Source: Nitrogeniibacter mangrovi
GTDB taxonomy: Bacteria > Pseudomonadota > Gammaproteobacteria > Burkholderiales > Rhodocyclaceae
Direction: 5' to 3'
NCBI RefSeq assembly: GCF_010983895.1
Contig: NZ_CP048836.1
Location: forward strand, 2,914,001-2,978,000
DNA length: 64,000 nt
Positions 8,119 to 16,785 of this stretch are shown piece by piece. The position numbers and the translations under genes are program-made. Numbering within the stretch: the first letter of the stretch is position 1; each line of letters starts with the position of its first letter. The notes beneath the pieces are model-generated. The model was not told the DNA's origin. It made no database searches and worked only from the letters and a program-made list of their open reading frames with translations.

Positions 8119-9972
8119 TCAGAGGGGGCGCACCGACGATTCCTGCAAGGTCGCGTCGAAGCGCTCAATCATTTCCTGGACGAAGGGATCCTGTTCCAGC
8201 GCCGCCACCGCTTCGGCGTGGCGCACCTGGCGGATCGCCGCGTCCCGCTGTGCGGGCGTCTCGCCGGCGATGCGGCCGATCTCGATGCGCAGCCGCACGG
8301 GCCGGTCGAAATGCTGGTTGAGCTCGGCCTGCAGGCGATCGACGTTGGTCGCCATCGCCATCAGGTGCTTGTGCGCCTCGCCCAGGGTGAGGCGGATCTC
8401 GCCGTCGGCCATGCCGCCCCATTCGCAGTGCTGGGCCAACTCGCGCACCATGCCCTTGAGGCCCAGCTCGCGGATCAGCCCATGCCAGTCCAGTTCACCT
8501 TCCACGGCACGGCTCGGGGCCGGGGCCGGGGCCGGCGCTGCAGGGTTCTCATGGACCGGCGAGACGGCGGCCGGTTTGGCGGTAGCCACGGGCGGCGGCG
8601 ACATCGCCCCCTCATGCGCTTCGTCAGGCAATGGACCGGACGGTGCGCCGTGATCCATCGCTTCGGGCGGCAGATCCTCCCAGGGGGGGACGTCTCCCAC
8701 CGGAGCCGGCGCGGGCGTGGCCACCGCCTGCGCCACCGGCGGCACGCTGGCGACCGGCACCGGCGGGGCGGGCGCGGGTTTCGGCGCCGGGGCCGCGGTG
8801 CGCGCGGGGGGTGCCGTAACGGCGAGCGCGGCGGGGGCCGCCCTTTTCGGCTGCGGCGCAGCCGATCCACCGCCACCGGCCGCGCCGCCGGCATCCGGGC
8901 GGAACGCATGCAGGCGCAGCAGGGTCATGGTGAAACCGGCGTACTCGTCGGGCGCCAGCGGCAGTTCGTCACGACCGTGAATGGCGATCTGGTAGGCCAG
9001 CTGGAGAAATTCCGGGTCGAAGGCGTCGGCGTAGGGCTGCAGACGCTCGGCCTCGAAGGCGTCGGTGACCGCTTCGGGGGCGAACTGGAACACCGCGATG
9101 CGCTGCAGCAGCGAGGCGAGCGACTGCAGCGCCGCTTCGAAGGACAGGCTGCGCGCCTCCATCGCCGCGGCGGTCTCGAGCATCGCCGCCACGTTCTCGT
9201 CCCTGAGCGCGTCGAGCAGGGCGAACAGGTGATCGTCCCCCACGGTGCCGAGCATGGCCTGCACCGCCTCGTCCTCCACCTTGCCGGCGCCGTGGGCGAT
9301 GGCCTGGTCGAGCAGGGACAGCGCGTCGCGCATGGAACCGGCTGCCGCCTTGGCCAGATGGCGCAGCGCCGCCGGCTCGGTGGGCACGCCCTCCTGTTCG
9401 AGGATGCGGGCGAGGTGTTCGACGATGTGCCCCTGCGGCATCTGCTTGAGATTGAACTGCAGGCAACGCGACAGCACCGTGACCGGAATCTTCTGCGGAT
9501 CGGTGGTGGCGAGGATGAACTTGATGTGCTCGGGCGGCTCCTCCAGCGTCTTCAACATGGCGTTGAAGGCGGAGTTCGAGAGCATGTGCACCTCGTCGAT
9601 CACATACACCTTGAAACGCCCACGGGTGGGCGCGTAGGTGGCGTTCTCGAGCAGCTGGCGCATCTCGTCCACGCGGGTGTTGGTGGCCGCGTCCACCTCG
9701 AGCAGGTCGACGAAGCGTCCGGCGTCGATCTCCTGGCAGGACGCGCACTGCCCGCAGGGCGTGGGCGTGATGCCGGTCTCGCAATTGAGCGCCTTGGCCA
9801 TGATGCGCGCGATAGTGGTCTTGCCGACGCCGCGCGTGCCCGTGAACAGATAGGCGTGATGCAATCGCCCGGTCTCGAGCGCATGCGTCAGGGCCCGTAC
9901 GACATGCTCCTGGCCGACCAGGGTGTCGAAGCTCTTGGGGCGCCACTTGCGGGCCAGGACTTGATAGGACAT
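8119..9972 (-). CDS. dnaX: DNA polymerase III subunits tau and gamma
   Basis: 617 aa from the ATG at 9972 (MSYQVLARKWRPKSFDTLVG). The AAA+ clamp-loader domain shows Walker A GTRGVGKTT, a zinc module with four cysteines (CETGITPTPCGQCASC), Walker B YVIDEVHML and sensor 1 LATTDP. A proline/alanine-rich linker (about residues 370-480) joins it to the C-terminal tau domain that contacts the polymerase. I see no A-rich slippery heptamer in the linker, so a separate gamma form by frameshifting as in E. coli is not supported. First gene of dnaX-ybaB-recR. Confidence 0.95.
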   Translation of the reverse strand: MSYQVLARKWRPKSFDTLVGQEHVVRALTHALETGRLHHAYLFTGTRGVGKTTIARIMAKALNCETGITPTPCGQCASCQEIDAGRFVDLLEVDAATNTRVDEMRQLLENATYAPTRGRFKVYVIDEVHMLSNSAFNAMLKTLEEPPEHIKFILATTDPQKIPVTVLSRCLQFNLKQMPQGHIVEHLARILEQEGVPTEPAALRHLAKAAAGSMRDALSLLDQAIAHGAGKVEDEAVQAMLGTVGDDHLFALLDALRDENVAAMLETAAAMEARSLSFEAALQSLASLLQRIAVFQFAPEAVTDAFEAERLQPYADAFDPEFLQLAYQIAIHGRDELPLAPDEYAGFTMTLLRLHAFRPDAGGAAGGGGSAAPQPKRAAPAALAVTAPPARTAAPAPKPAPAPPVPVASVPPVAQAVATPAPAPVGDVPPWEDLPPEAMDHGAPSGPLPDEAHEGAMSPPPVATAKPAAVSPVHENPAAPAPAPAPSRAVEGELDWHGLIRELGLKGMVRELAQHCEWGGMADGEIRLTLGEAHKHLMAMATNVDRLQAELNQHFDRPVRLRIEIGRIAGETPAQRDAAIRQVRHAEAVAALEQDPFVQEMIERFDATLQESSVRPL

Positions 9973-10327
9973 GGGCGGAATTCTAGCAGGCCCGCCCGGG
10001 GTGAACACGGCGAGTTCACCCCGGCGATCAAAAACGCCAATCCATCGGATGCTGACCATCCATTGGCGCAGGCAATCGGCACGCACCACGATGAAAGCGT
10101 GCTACCACCGAGGCGTCGCCGACTGGCATCAGCCTCGCATCGAGATCCCGGAACCGGTGATCGACTGGCTCGCCACCCAGGCGCAGCGGCGCCGAGACAC
10201 CCCGGCCAGCGCATCCGCACCCGCCGCCGCCCATTGGCTTTATATATCGAATTGGTAAATGCAATCCATTGGATCAATCGCCCGCACCCCTCCACACTGA
10301 AGTCATGTACTCAGGGAGGGACGTCAC
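9973..10327. other. 355-base intergenic region between dnaX and the ZIP gene
   Basis: This divergent region holds the promoters of both genes. Direct observations: an inverted repeat CGCCAAT / ATTGGCG around 10035-10068, a palindrome ATCCATTGGAT at 10264-10274, and a short AT-rich patch at 10239-10252. A 55-codon plus-strand frame (10091-10258) has no convincing ribosome site or family resemblance, so I do not call it a gene. Confidence 0.5.
10264..10274. promoter_or_regulatory. Candidate operator upstream of the ZIP transporter
   Basis: ATCCATTGGAT is a perfect palindrome around its central T, 54 bases before the ZIP start codon. A related ATCCATTGG occurs at about 10058. The position is right for a metal-responsive repressor site, but no known consensus is recognised. 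Confidence 0.3.
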
Positions 10328-11239
10328 ATGTCCGCACAGGAAATCAAGCAACTGGTGATCGGCACCGGCGGGCGCAAGCACCCGGTGGCCGAAGCGGTGG
10401 GCATGCTGGTGCTGCTCGTCGGCGTGCTCGCGCTGGCCATCGGCGGCGTGCAGGCCCACGGCGATCCGGTGGTCGCGGCGGCCTTGCGCGGCGGTCTGGT
10501 CGCCGCACTGGCGACCGCCGCCGGGGGCGTGCCGGTGCTGCTCGCACGCCGCATCGGCGACAAGACCGTGGACACCCTGCTCGGCTTCGGCGCCGGCGTC
10601 ATGCTCGCCGCCACCGCGTTCTCGCTGGTGATTCCGGCCCTCGACGCCGCCGGCGCCCTCGGCATGGGCACCTGGAGCGCCGGTGGCGTGGTGGTCGCCG
10701 GCCTCCTCCTCGGCGCTGGCGCCCTGCTCTTCGCGGACCATGCGCTGCCCCACGAACATGTGGAGAACGCACTGATCGAGGGGCGCGGGCGCGCCGACCT
10801 GACCCGCGTGTGGCTGTTCGTGGCGGCCATCGCCCTGCACAACGTGCCCGAAGGGCTGGCCATCGGCGTGGGTTTCGCCCAGGACGAGATGCGCAAGGGG
10901 GCGGCGCTGGCCGGCGGCATTGCCATCCAGGACATTCCCGAGGGGCTGGTGGTGGCGGCCGCGCTGGTCAGCGCCGGCTACGGGCGAGTCTTCGCCTTCG
11001 TGGTGGCGGCGCTCACGGGGCTGGCCGAACCGGTGGCCTCGGTGATGGCGGCGAGCCTGGTCGGGGTGTTCGTGAGCGTCCTGCCCTGGGCGCTGGCCTT
11101 CGCCGGCGGTGCGATGCTCTTCGTGGTCAGCCACGAGATCATCCCCGAATCGCACCGTCGGGGCCATGCTTCCCTGGCCACGTCGGGGCTGACCGTCGGC
11201 TTCGCCTTGATGATGCTGCTCGACACCGCCTTGGGCTGA
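10328..11239 (+). CDS. ZIP-family divalent metal transporter
   Basis: 303 aa, about eight membrane helices. The two metal-site motifs of ZIP carriers are present: HNVPEG in helix 4 (near residue 177) and QDIPEG in helix 5 (near residue 204). A histidine-bearing cytoplasmic loop (DHALPHEHVEN) lies between helices 3 and 4. ZIP proteins bring Zn2+ or related metals into the cytoplasm; the exact metal is unknown. The ATG has a strong GGGAGGG ribosome site. It ends before a hairpin shared with the convergent SRP RNA gene. Confidence 0.88.
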   Translation: MSAQEIKQLVIGTGGRKHPVAEAVGMLVLLVGVLALAIGGVQAHGDPVVAAALRGGLVAALATAAGGVPVLLARRIGDKTVDTLLGFGAGVMLAATAFSLVIPALDAAGALGMGTWSAGGVVVAGLLLGAGALLFADHALPHEHVENALIEGRGRADLTRVWLFVAAIALHNVPEGLAIGVGFAQDEMRKGAALAGGIAIQDIPEGLVVAAALVSAGYGRVFAFVVAALTGLAEPVASVMAASLVGVFVSVLPWALAFAGGAMLFVVSHEIIPESHRRGHASLATSGLTVGFALMMLLDTALG

Positions 11240-11261
11240 CACGCCGGGGCGCAACAAAGCG

Positions 11262-11287
11262 AAACGCCGACCCGAAGGTCGGCGTTT
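11262..11287. terminator. Terminator between the ZIP gene and the SRP RNA
   Basis: AAACGCCGACC / GGTCGGCGTTT with a short loop. It is symmetric with T-rich ends on both strands, so it can stop the plus-strand ZIP message and the minus-strand SRP RNA. Confidence 0.75.
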
Positions 11288-11296
11288 CTGTTGTTG

Positions 11297-11400
11297 GGGT
11301 GGCGAGCCAAACCCCCGGCACTTGCAGGAAACGGCTGTGGCTGCTGCGTTCCCGCCCTGACCAGGTTCACCGCGCTGCAATGCGGGGAGACCCGCCACGC
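11297..11400 (-). ncRNA. ffs: Bacterial small signal recognition particle RNA (4.5S)
   Basis: Read on the minus strand, the apical part contains ACCTGGTCAGGGCGGGAACG followed by CAGCAGCCACAGC, matching the conserved domain IV of SRP RNA (GGTCAGG, GGAA-type tetraloop stem and AGCAGCCA) that binds Ffh. The flanks pair into a long rod: GGCGGGTCTCCCCGCA at the 5' side with GCCGGGGGTTTGGCTCGCC at the 3' side. A TACAAT -10-like box lies just upstream (11411-11406 on the minus strand), which supports a 5' end near 11400. The ends are approximate. Confidence 0.88.
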
Positions 11401-11466
11401 CGCGCATTGTATCAGGTTCGGCCCTCGCGGTTGGTATCACTTCGGCGCGGGCGACCGCGGTGCTGG

Positions 11467-13143
11467 TTACTTGAGATCGGGGAAATCGTCCTCGCAGAAC
11501 TCCAGCGCCCCCCGCTCGGCCCGTTGCGCCTCCCGCTTGCGCAACTCGACGCGACGGATCTTGCCGGAGATGGTCTTGGGCAGATCGGCGAACTCGAGCC
11601 GACGGATGCGCTTGTAAGGCGCCAGATGCGCGCGCGTGAACGCGAGGATGTCGCGCGCCAGTTCGGCGCTCGGCGTCTGCCCGGCGACCAGGATCACGAA
11701 GGCCTTGGGCACGGCCAGGCGAACCGGATCGGGGCTGGGTACCACCGCAGCCTCGGCCACGGCCGGATGCTCGATGAGCACGCTTTCGAGCTCGAACGGG
11801 CTGATGCGATAGTCGGAGGCCTTGAACACGTCGTCGGCGCGGCCCACGTAGGTGATGTAGCCGTCGGCGTCGATCTCGGCCACGTCGCCAGTGTGATAGA
11901 AGCCGTCACGCATCGCTTCGGCGGTCTTGGCCGCGTCACCGGCGTAACCGCGCATGAGCCCCACGGGGCGTGCGGCCAGGTCGAGGCAGACTTCGCCCTC
12001 CTTGGCGGGGCGGCCGTCGTTGCCGATCAGCGCCACCGTGTAGCCCGGCAGCGGTCGCCCCATCGACCCCGGCTTGAGCCGCTGCCCCGGCGGATTGCCG
12101 ATCTGGGCGGTGGTTTCGGTCTGGCCGAAGCCGTCTCGGATGGTGATGCCCCAGGCCTTTTCCACCTGCTCGATCACCTCCGGGTTGAGCGGCTCGCCGG
12201 CACCGATCAGTTCGCGCAGCACCACCGGATAGGCCGCCAGATCCTGCTGGATGAGCATGCGCCAGACCGTGGGCGGAGCGCACAGGGTGCTGATCTCGTA
12301 CTTGACCAGCACCTCCAGAAGCGCGGCGGCATCGAAGCGGGTGTAGTTGTAGAGGAACACCGTGGCGCCGGCGTTCCACGGGGCGAAGAAGCAGCTCCAG
12401 GCATGCTTGGCCCAGCCCGGCGAGCTGATGTTCATGTGCCGGTCGCCGGGTTGCAGGCCGATCCAGTACATGGTCGACAGGTGCCCGACCGGATAGGACT
12501 GGTGGCTGTGCTCCACGAGTTTGGGTTTGGAGGTGGTGCCCGAGGTGAAATACAGCAGCAGCGGATCATCCACCGGGGTCGGGCCATCGGGCACGAAGCG
12601 GGTGTCGGCCGCGTAGGCGTCCTCGTAGGCCAGCCAGCCGTCCTGAGCACCACCGACGACGATACGGGTGAAGCCGGTCTTGCCCTCGAATTTGTCCACA
12701 TGCGCCGTGCCGATCACCGCGTGCCTGACCTGCCCCCGCGCGAGGCGATCGTCCAGATCGTCGGGCGCCAGCAAGGTGGTGGCCGGAATCAGCACCGCAC
12801 CGAGCTTGATGGCGGCGAGCATGGTCTCCCACAGGGGCACCTCGTTGCCCAGCATCACCAGCACCCGGTCCCCGCGCACGACGCCCTGGGCACGCAGCCA
12901 GTTGGCCACCTGGTTCGATCGGACCGACATCTGCGCGAAGCTCAGCTTCGCTTCGCGACCGTCCTGCTCGACGATCCACAGGGCCGGCTGGTCGTTACCC
13001 TCGGCCATGACGTCGAAGTAGTCGATCGCCCAGTTGAACTGCGTCAGCGCCGGCCAGCGGAACTGCGCGTAGGCGGTGTCGTAATCGGTGCGATGTTCGA
13101 GCAGGAAGTCGCGGGCCGCGATGAACGGGGCTGCAGCACTCAT
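11467..13143 (-). CDS. Acyl-CoA synthetase (AMP-forming), medium-chain type
   Basis: 558 aa. The adenylation signature LLYFTSGTTSKPKLVEHSH (P-loop A3) lies near residue 215, followed by DGFGQTETT (A5), YHTGDVAEIDADGYITYVGR (A7-A8) and a C-terminal lysine in LPKTISGKIRR (A10). The N-terminal WALTQFNWAIDYFD-like start resembles ACSM-type medium-chain or benzoate/butyrate-CoA ligases. It activates a carboxylic acid to its CoA thioester in the cytoplasm; the substrate is not certain. The gene stands alone, with a palindromic site upstream that suggests repression by a fatty- or amino-acid-catabolism regulator. Confidence 0.85.
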   Translation of the reverse strand: MSAAAPFIAARDFLLEHRTDYDTAYAQFRWPALTQFNWAIDYFDVMAEGNDQPALWIVEQDGREAKLSFAQMSVRSNQVANWLRAQGVVRGDRVLVMLGNEVPLWETMLAAIKLGAVLIPATTLLAPDDLDDRLARGQVRHAVIGTAHVDKFEGKTGFTRIVVGGAQDGWLAYEDAYAADTRFVPDGPTPVDDPLLLYFTSGTTSKPKLVEHSHQSYPVGHLSTMYWIGLQPGDRHMNISSPGWAKHAWSCFFAPWNAGATVFLYNYTRFDAAALLEVLVKYEISTLCAPPTVWRMLIQQDLAAYPVVLRELIGAGEPLNPEVIEQVEKAWGITIRDGFGQTETTAQIGNPPGQRLKPGSMGRPLPGYTVALIGNDGRPAKEGEVCLDLAARPVGLMRGYAGDAAKTAEAMRDGFYHTGDVAEIDADGYITYVGRADDVFKASDYRISPFELESVLIEHPAVAEAAVVPSPDPVRLAVPKAFVILVAGQTPSAELARDILAFTRAHLAPYKRIRRLEFADLPKTISGKIRRVELRKREAQRAERGALEFCEDDFPDLK

Positions 13144-13222
13144 GGAATCGTCTCCTTCGTTATGGGCATCATGGTGCGCGCCGACATCGCCCTGACCATG
13201 CCGCCACGCTGGAGCGCCATTC

Positions 13223-13242
13223 TTACGTTGACGTTAACGTAA
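13223..13242. promoter_or_regulatory. Palindromic operator upstream of the acyl-CoA synthetase
   Basis: A 20-base element, TTACGTTGACGTTAACGTAA, has TTACGT/ACGTAA ends and an internal ACGTTAACGT palindrome. It lies 80-100 bases before the gene's ATG. It resembles operators of MerR-family LiuR regulators of branched-chain acid catabolism. The resemblance is from memory; the regulator itself is not in this window. Confidence 0.5.
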
Positions 13243-13290
13243 TGCAACCGCGCGGATCAATGCGTTGCCCGCACAAGACCGCCCTGGGGG

Positions 13291-14043
13291 TTACCGGCGT
13301 CGCTGCCGGCAGGCCTCGAACAGGCAGATGCCGGTGGCGACCGAAACGTTGAGGCTGTCGACCGATCCATGCATGGGAATCTTGGCGAGCACGTCGCAGG
13401 TGTCGCGGGTCAGGCGCCGCAGGCCGCTGCCCTCCGCGCCCAGCACCCAGGCCACCGGGCCGGTCTGATCGACCTCGTAGAGCGATTGCTCCGCCTCGCC
13501 GGCCGCACCGACGATCCAGATGCCGGCCTCCTGCATCTGGCGCATGGCCCGGGCCAGATTGGTGACGGTCACGTAGGGCACCGTGTCCGCGGCGCCGCTG
13601 GCCACCTTGATGGCGGTGGCATTGAGGCTCGCGGAGCGGTCCTTGGGCGCGATCACCGCCTGGGCGCCAGCGGCATCGGCCACGCGCAGGCAGGCGCCCA
13701 GGTTGTGCGGATCGGTCACCCCATCGAGCACCAGCAGCAGCGCCGGCCCGTCGAGGGTCTCGAGCACGTCCTCGAGCTTGAGCACCTTGTGCTGGGCATC
13801 GACACGCGCGACCACGCCCTGGTGGCGCGCGCCGCCGGCCATGCCGTCCAGGCGCGCCGCATCGGTGGGCATCACCCGCACGCCGAGCGATTCGGCCAGG
13901 GCGACCAGATCCCGCGAGCGGGCGTCCTGGCGGCCCTCGGCGACATGGAGCTCGTGAATCGACTCGGCATCGTTGCGCAGCCGCGACTGGATCGCGTGAA
14001 ACCCGAAGATGAAGCGCGTCTCGCGCCCGGAAGCCTTAGCCAC
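13291..14043 (-). CDS. rlmB: 23S rRNA (guanosine-2'-O)-methyltransferase RlmB
   Basis: 250 aa from a GTG at 14043, which overlaps the rnr stop by eight bases and gives the family's normal N-terminus (AKASGRETRFIFGFHAI). A longer start at 14097 would add 18 unconserved residues. It has an N-terminal L30e-like RNA-binding domain and a C-terminal SPOUT knot: VLDGVTDPHNLGACLRVADA, then LGAEGSGLRRL and MHGSVDSLNVSVATGI. It methylates G2251 in the peptidyl-transferase P-loop. It is coupled to rnr, its usual partner. Confidence 0.93.
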   Translation of the reverse strand: MAKASGRETRFIFGFHAIQSRLRNDAESIHELHVAEGRQDARSRDLVALAESLGVRVMPTDAARLDGMAGGARHQGVVARVDAQHKVLKLEDVLETLDGPALLLVLDGVTDPHNLGACLRVADAAGAQAVIAPKDRSASLNATAIKVASGAADTVPYVTVTNLARAMRQMQEAGIWIVGAAGEAEQSLYEVDQTGPVAWVLGAEGSGLRRLTRDTCDVLAKIPMHGSVDSLNVSVATGICLFEACRQRRR

Positions 14044-16449
14044 GTGCCCTGCCCTTTCGTCTGCCCCGGGCCGGCGCGGAGGCCTGGTCGGCGTCACGCA
14101 CCAGCCGGAAATCGATCTTGGTGGTTTCCAGGTCGACCCGCATCAGCTGCACGGTGATGCGATCGGACAGGCGGAACCGCTGCCCGGTGCGCTCGCCATA
14201 CAGCTCGTGACGCGACTCGTCGTACTGGAAGTAGTCTTCACCGAGCTCGGAGATGTGCAGCAGCCCTTCGACGAACACGTCGTCGAGCGCGATGAAGAGG
14301 CCGAAGGGTACCACCGAGGAGACGCTGCCGGTGAAGACCTCGCCGATGCGATCCTGCATGTAGAAGCACTTGAGCCAGGCCTCGACGTCGCGGGTCGCGT
14401 CATCGGCGCGCCGCTCGGTCTGGGAGCATGCCAGGCCGATGGCCTCCCAGTCGCCCGGGGTGTACTTCTTGCCCTGCAGCACCGCCTTGATCGAGCGGTG
14501 GATGAGCAGGTCCGGATAGCGCCGGATCGGCGATGTGAAGTGGGTGTAGGACTCGTAGGCCAGGCCGAAGTGGCCCACGTTGTCCGGGCTGTAGATGGCC
14601 TGGCGCAGGGAGCGCAGCATGACCGTCTGCAGCAGCTGTTCGTCGGGCCGGCCCTTCACCTTGTCCAGCAGTTTGGCGTAGTCGGAGGCATGGGGGTCGT
14701 CCCCGCCGCCCAGCTGCAGGCCGAACTCGCCCATGAAGCTGCGCAGCTGCTTGAGCTTCTCCACCGACGGGCCTTCATGGACACGGTACAGGGCCGCATG
14801 CCGGTGCTTGGCGAGGAATTCCGACGCACACACGTTGGCCGCCAGCATGCACTCCTCGATGATGCGATGGGCGTCGTTGCGCGACTCCGGCACGATGCGC
14901 TCGATCTTGCCCTCGTCGTTGAAGATCATGCGCGTCTCGGTGGTCTCGAAGTCGATCGCACCGCGCTTGGCGCGCGCCTTGAGCAGCACCCGGAACAGCT
15001 TGTCGAGGTTCTTCAGATCGCCGAGCCGCTCGCCGACGACGGCCAGCGCTTCCGGATCCTTGTCGAACACGGCGGCGGCGACCTGGTTGTAGGTCAGGCG
15101 CGCATGGGAGTACATCACCGCCGGGTAGAAACGATACTGCTTGATCGCCCCGGTCGGCCCGATGGCCATGTCGCAGACCATGCACAGGCGGTCCACCTGC
15201 GGATTGAGCGAGCACAGCCCGTTGGAGAGCTTCTCCGGCAGCATCGGGATCACCCGGCGCGGGAAATACACCGAGTTACCGCGCTCGCGCGCTTCGTGAT
15301 CCAGCGCGGAGCCGGGCTCGACGTAATGGGACACGTCGGCGATCGCCACCACCAGGCGGTAGCCACGGCCCTCGCGGGCGCAATACACCGCGTCGTCGAA
15401 ATCCTTGGCGGTCTCGCCGTCGATGGTCACCAGCGGCAGGTGGCGGATGTCCTCCCGACCGGCCATATCCTTCTTGCGCACCCTGTCGGGCAGCTTGCGG
15501 GTCTGCGCCTTGGCCTCAGCCGAGAATTCATGCGGCAGCTCGTGCTTGCGCAGCGCGATCTCCACTTCCATGCCCGGATCGGCGTACTGGCCCAGCACCT
15601 CGACCACCTTGCCGATGGGGGCGGTGTAGCGGCTCGGTTGCTCCACCAGCTCGACGACGACCACGTCGCCGGTCTTGACCTTCTTGCTGCGCCCCGGCGC
15701 GAGCAGGATGTCGCGGGCGATGCGCTTGTTCTCCGGCGCCACGATAAGCACCCCGTGCTCTTCGATCACGCGCCCGACGATGCGCGAATTGCCACGCTCG
15801 AGCACCTCGACGATCTGCCCTTCGGGGCGACCGCGGCGATCCACGCCGGAGATGCGCACCATGGCGCGGTCGCCATGGAGCACATCGCGCATCTGCCGCG
15901 GGCCGAGGAAGACATCCTCGTCCCCCTCGTCCGGAATCAGGAAACCATAGCCGTCCGGATGACCCTCCACCCGGCCTTTGATCAGCGCCACCTTGTCGGG
16001 AATGATGTAGGCGTCGCGCCGGTTGCGCATCAGGTCGCCGTCGCGCTCCATGGCCCGCAGACGACGCTCGAAGAACGGCATCTCGGGCTCGCGGATGTCC
16101 AGCGCCCGCGCAAGGTGCTCCATGGTCATGGGGCGCCCCTGCTCGGTCAGCATCTGGACCACGTACTCGCGGCTCGGCAGGGGGTTGTCGTAGCGCTCGC
16201 ACTCGCGCGCATAGAACGGATCGGCGCGCCGGATGGCGCTGGGTTTGCGCCCCCGCCCCCCGCTTGGGCGGCGGAGTCGGTCGTTCGGTTAGCCGCCGCG
16301 CCGCGCGAGCGGGCCGGTGCGGCACCGGCCGAGGCTTTGCCCGTCGCGCCGGACGCGGACGGTTTCTTCGCCGGCTTGGTTACCGCCTGCTTCTTGGCCG
16401 GTTTGGCCGTGGTCTTCTGGGTTGTTTTCTTTTTGCTTGCTTGATTCAT
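14036..16449 (-). CDS. rnr: Ribonuclease R, frame broken in a G tract
   Basis: RNase R is a processive 3'-5' exoribonuclease of the RNB family. The main frame (14036 to about 16255) carries the N-terminal helix-turn-helix, cold-shock domains, catalytic aspartates in TIDGETAKDFDDAVY and a C-terminal S1 domain with a basic tail. The start, ATG at 16449 (MNQASKKKTTQKTTAKPAKK), lies in another frame. The two frames join only if one G is added to the tract at 16250-16261 (minus strand GGGGGGCGGGGG). Upstream of that tract the downstream frame has no start before a stop, yet it already encodes the conserved RKPSAIRRADPFYARE segment. It is a sequencing undercall, a real frameshift or -1 slippage. 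Confidence 0.85.
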
Positions 16450-16476
16450 TGACAATCTTCTTGGAGTCGATATAAT
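16449..16476 (+). promoter_or_regulatory. Consensus sigma-70 promoter of the first tRNA-Leu
   Basis: A perfect TTGACA (16449-16454) and a perfect TATAAT (16471-16476) are separated by 16 bases, ending 13 bases before the tRNA. The -35 box touches the rnr start codon on the other strand, so the two divergent genes share this DNA. Confidence 0.85.
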
Positions 16477-16488
16477 GCGCGCCTTCTC

Positions 16489-16575
16489 GCCCAGGTGGCG
16501 GAATTGGTAGACGCGCTAGCTTCAGGTGCTAGTGTACGTAAGTACGTGGAGGTTCGAGTCCTCTCCTGGGCACCA
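16489..16575 (+). tRNA. tRNA-Leu(CAG), copy 1
   Basis: 87 bases with encoded CCA. The acceptor stem is GCCCAGG / CCTGGGC, the D-arm starts TGGCGGAATTGG, the anticodon loop is TTCAGGT (anticodon CAG, reading CUG), a long variable arm (GTGTACGTAAGTACG) is present as expected for leucine, and the T-arm has GGTTCGAGTCC. It is the first of two near-identical copies. Confidence 0.97.
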
Positions 16576-16583
16576 GATTCCGC

Positions 16584-16616
16584 AAAAGGCCGGTCAGTTC
16601 GCTGCCCGGCCTTTTT
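16584..16616 (+). terminator. Terminator after tRNA-Leu copy 1
   Basis: AAAAGGCCGG pairs with CCGGCCTTTT, followed by a T run. It separates the two tRNA genes into individual transcription units. Confidence 0.8.
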
Positions 16617-16653
16617 CGTTTCCGGCTGGCCCCTCCCTGGAGCAAACTTTCGT

Positions 16654-16681
16654 TTGCATTGAAAAAAATTACCGCTATAAT
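16654..16681 (+). promoter_or_regulatory. Promoter of the second tRNA-Leu
   Basis: TTGCAT (16654-16659) and TATAAT (16676-16681) with a 16-base spacer, 10 bases before the tRNA. Its presence shows that the second copy is transcribed independently. Confidence 0.7.
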
Positions 16682-16691
16682 TCGGCCTCTT

Positions 16692-16778
16692 GCCCAGATG
16701 GCGGAATTGGTAGACGCGCTAGCTTCAGGTGCTAGTGTACGTAAGTACGTGGAGGTTCGAGTCCTCTTCTGGGCACCA
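16692..16778 (+). tRNA. tRNA-Leu(CAG), copy 2
   Basis: 87 bases with CCA, identical to copy 1 except for one base on each side of the acceptor stem: GCCCAGA / TCTGGGC instead of GCCCAGG / CCTGGGC. The G-C pair next to the D-arm is replaced by an A-U pair, so the stem stays intact. Anticodon CAG. Confidence 0.97.
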
Positions 16779-16785
16779 GATTCCG

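Noticed and set aside
8820-8860. Possible programmed -1 frameshift in dnaX giving a short gamma form
   Set aside because: The only A-rich spot in the linker is CCG AAA AGG, which is not an X XXY YYZ slippery heptamer, and no strong downstream hairpin was evident.
10091-10258. 55-codon frame upstream of the ZIP gene
   Set aside because: No ribosome site, ends inside the likely ZIP promoter and shows no family resemblance.
8008-13242. Plus-strand open frame of more than 1700 codons
   Set aside because: It is antisense to dnaX, the SRP RNA and the acyl-CoA synthetase. Long stop-free antisense frames are expected at this GC content; the translation is Arg/Gly/His-rich and shows no domain.
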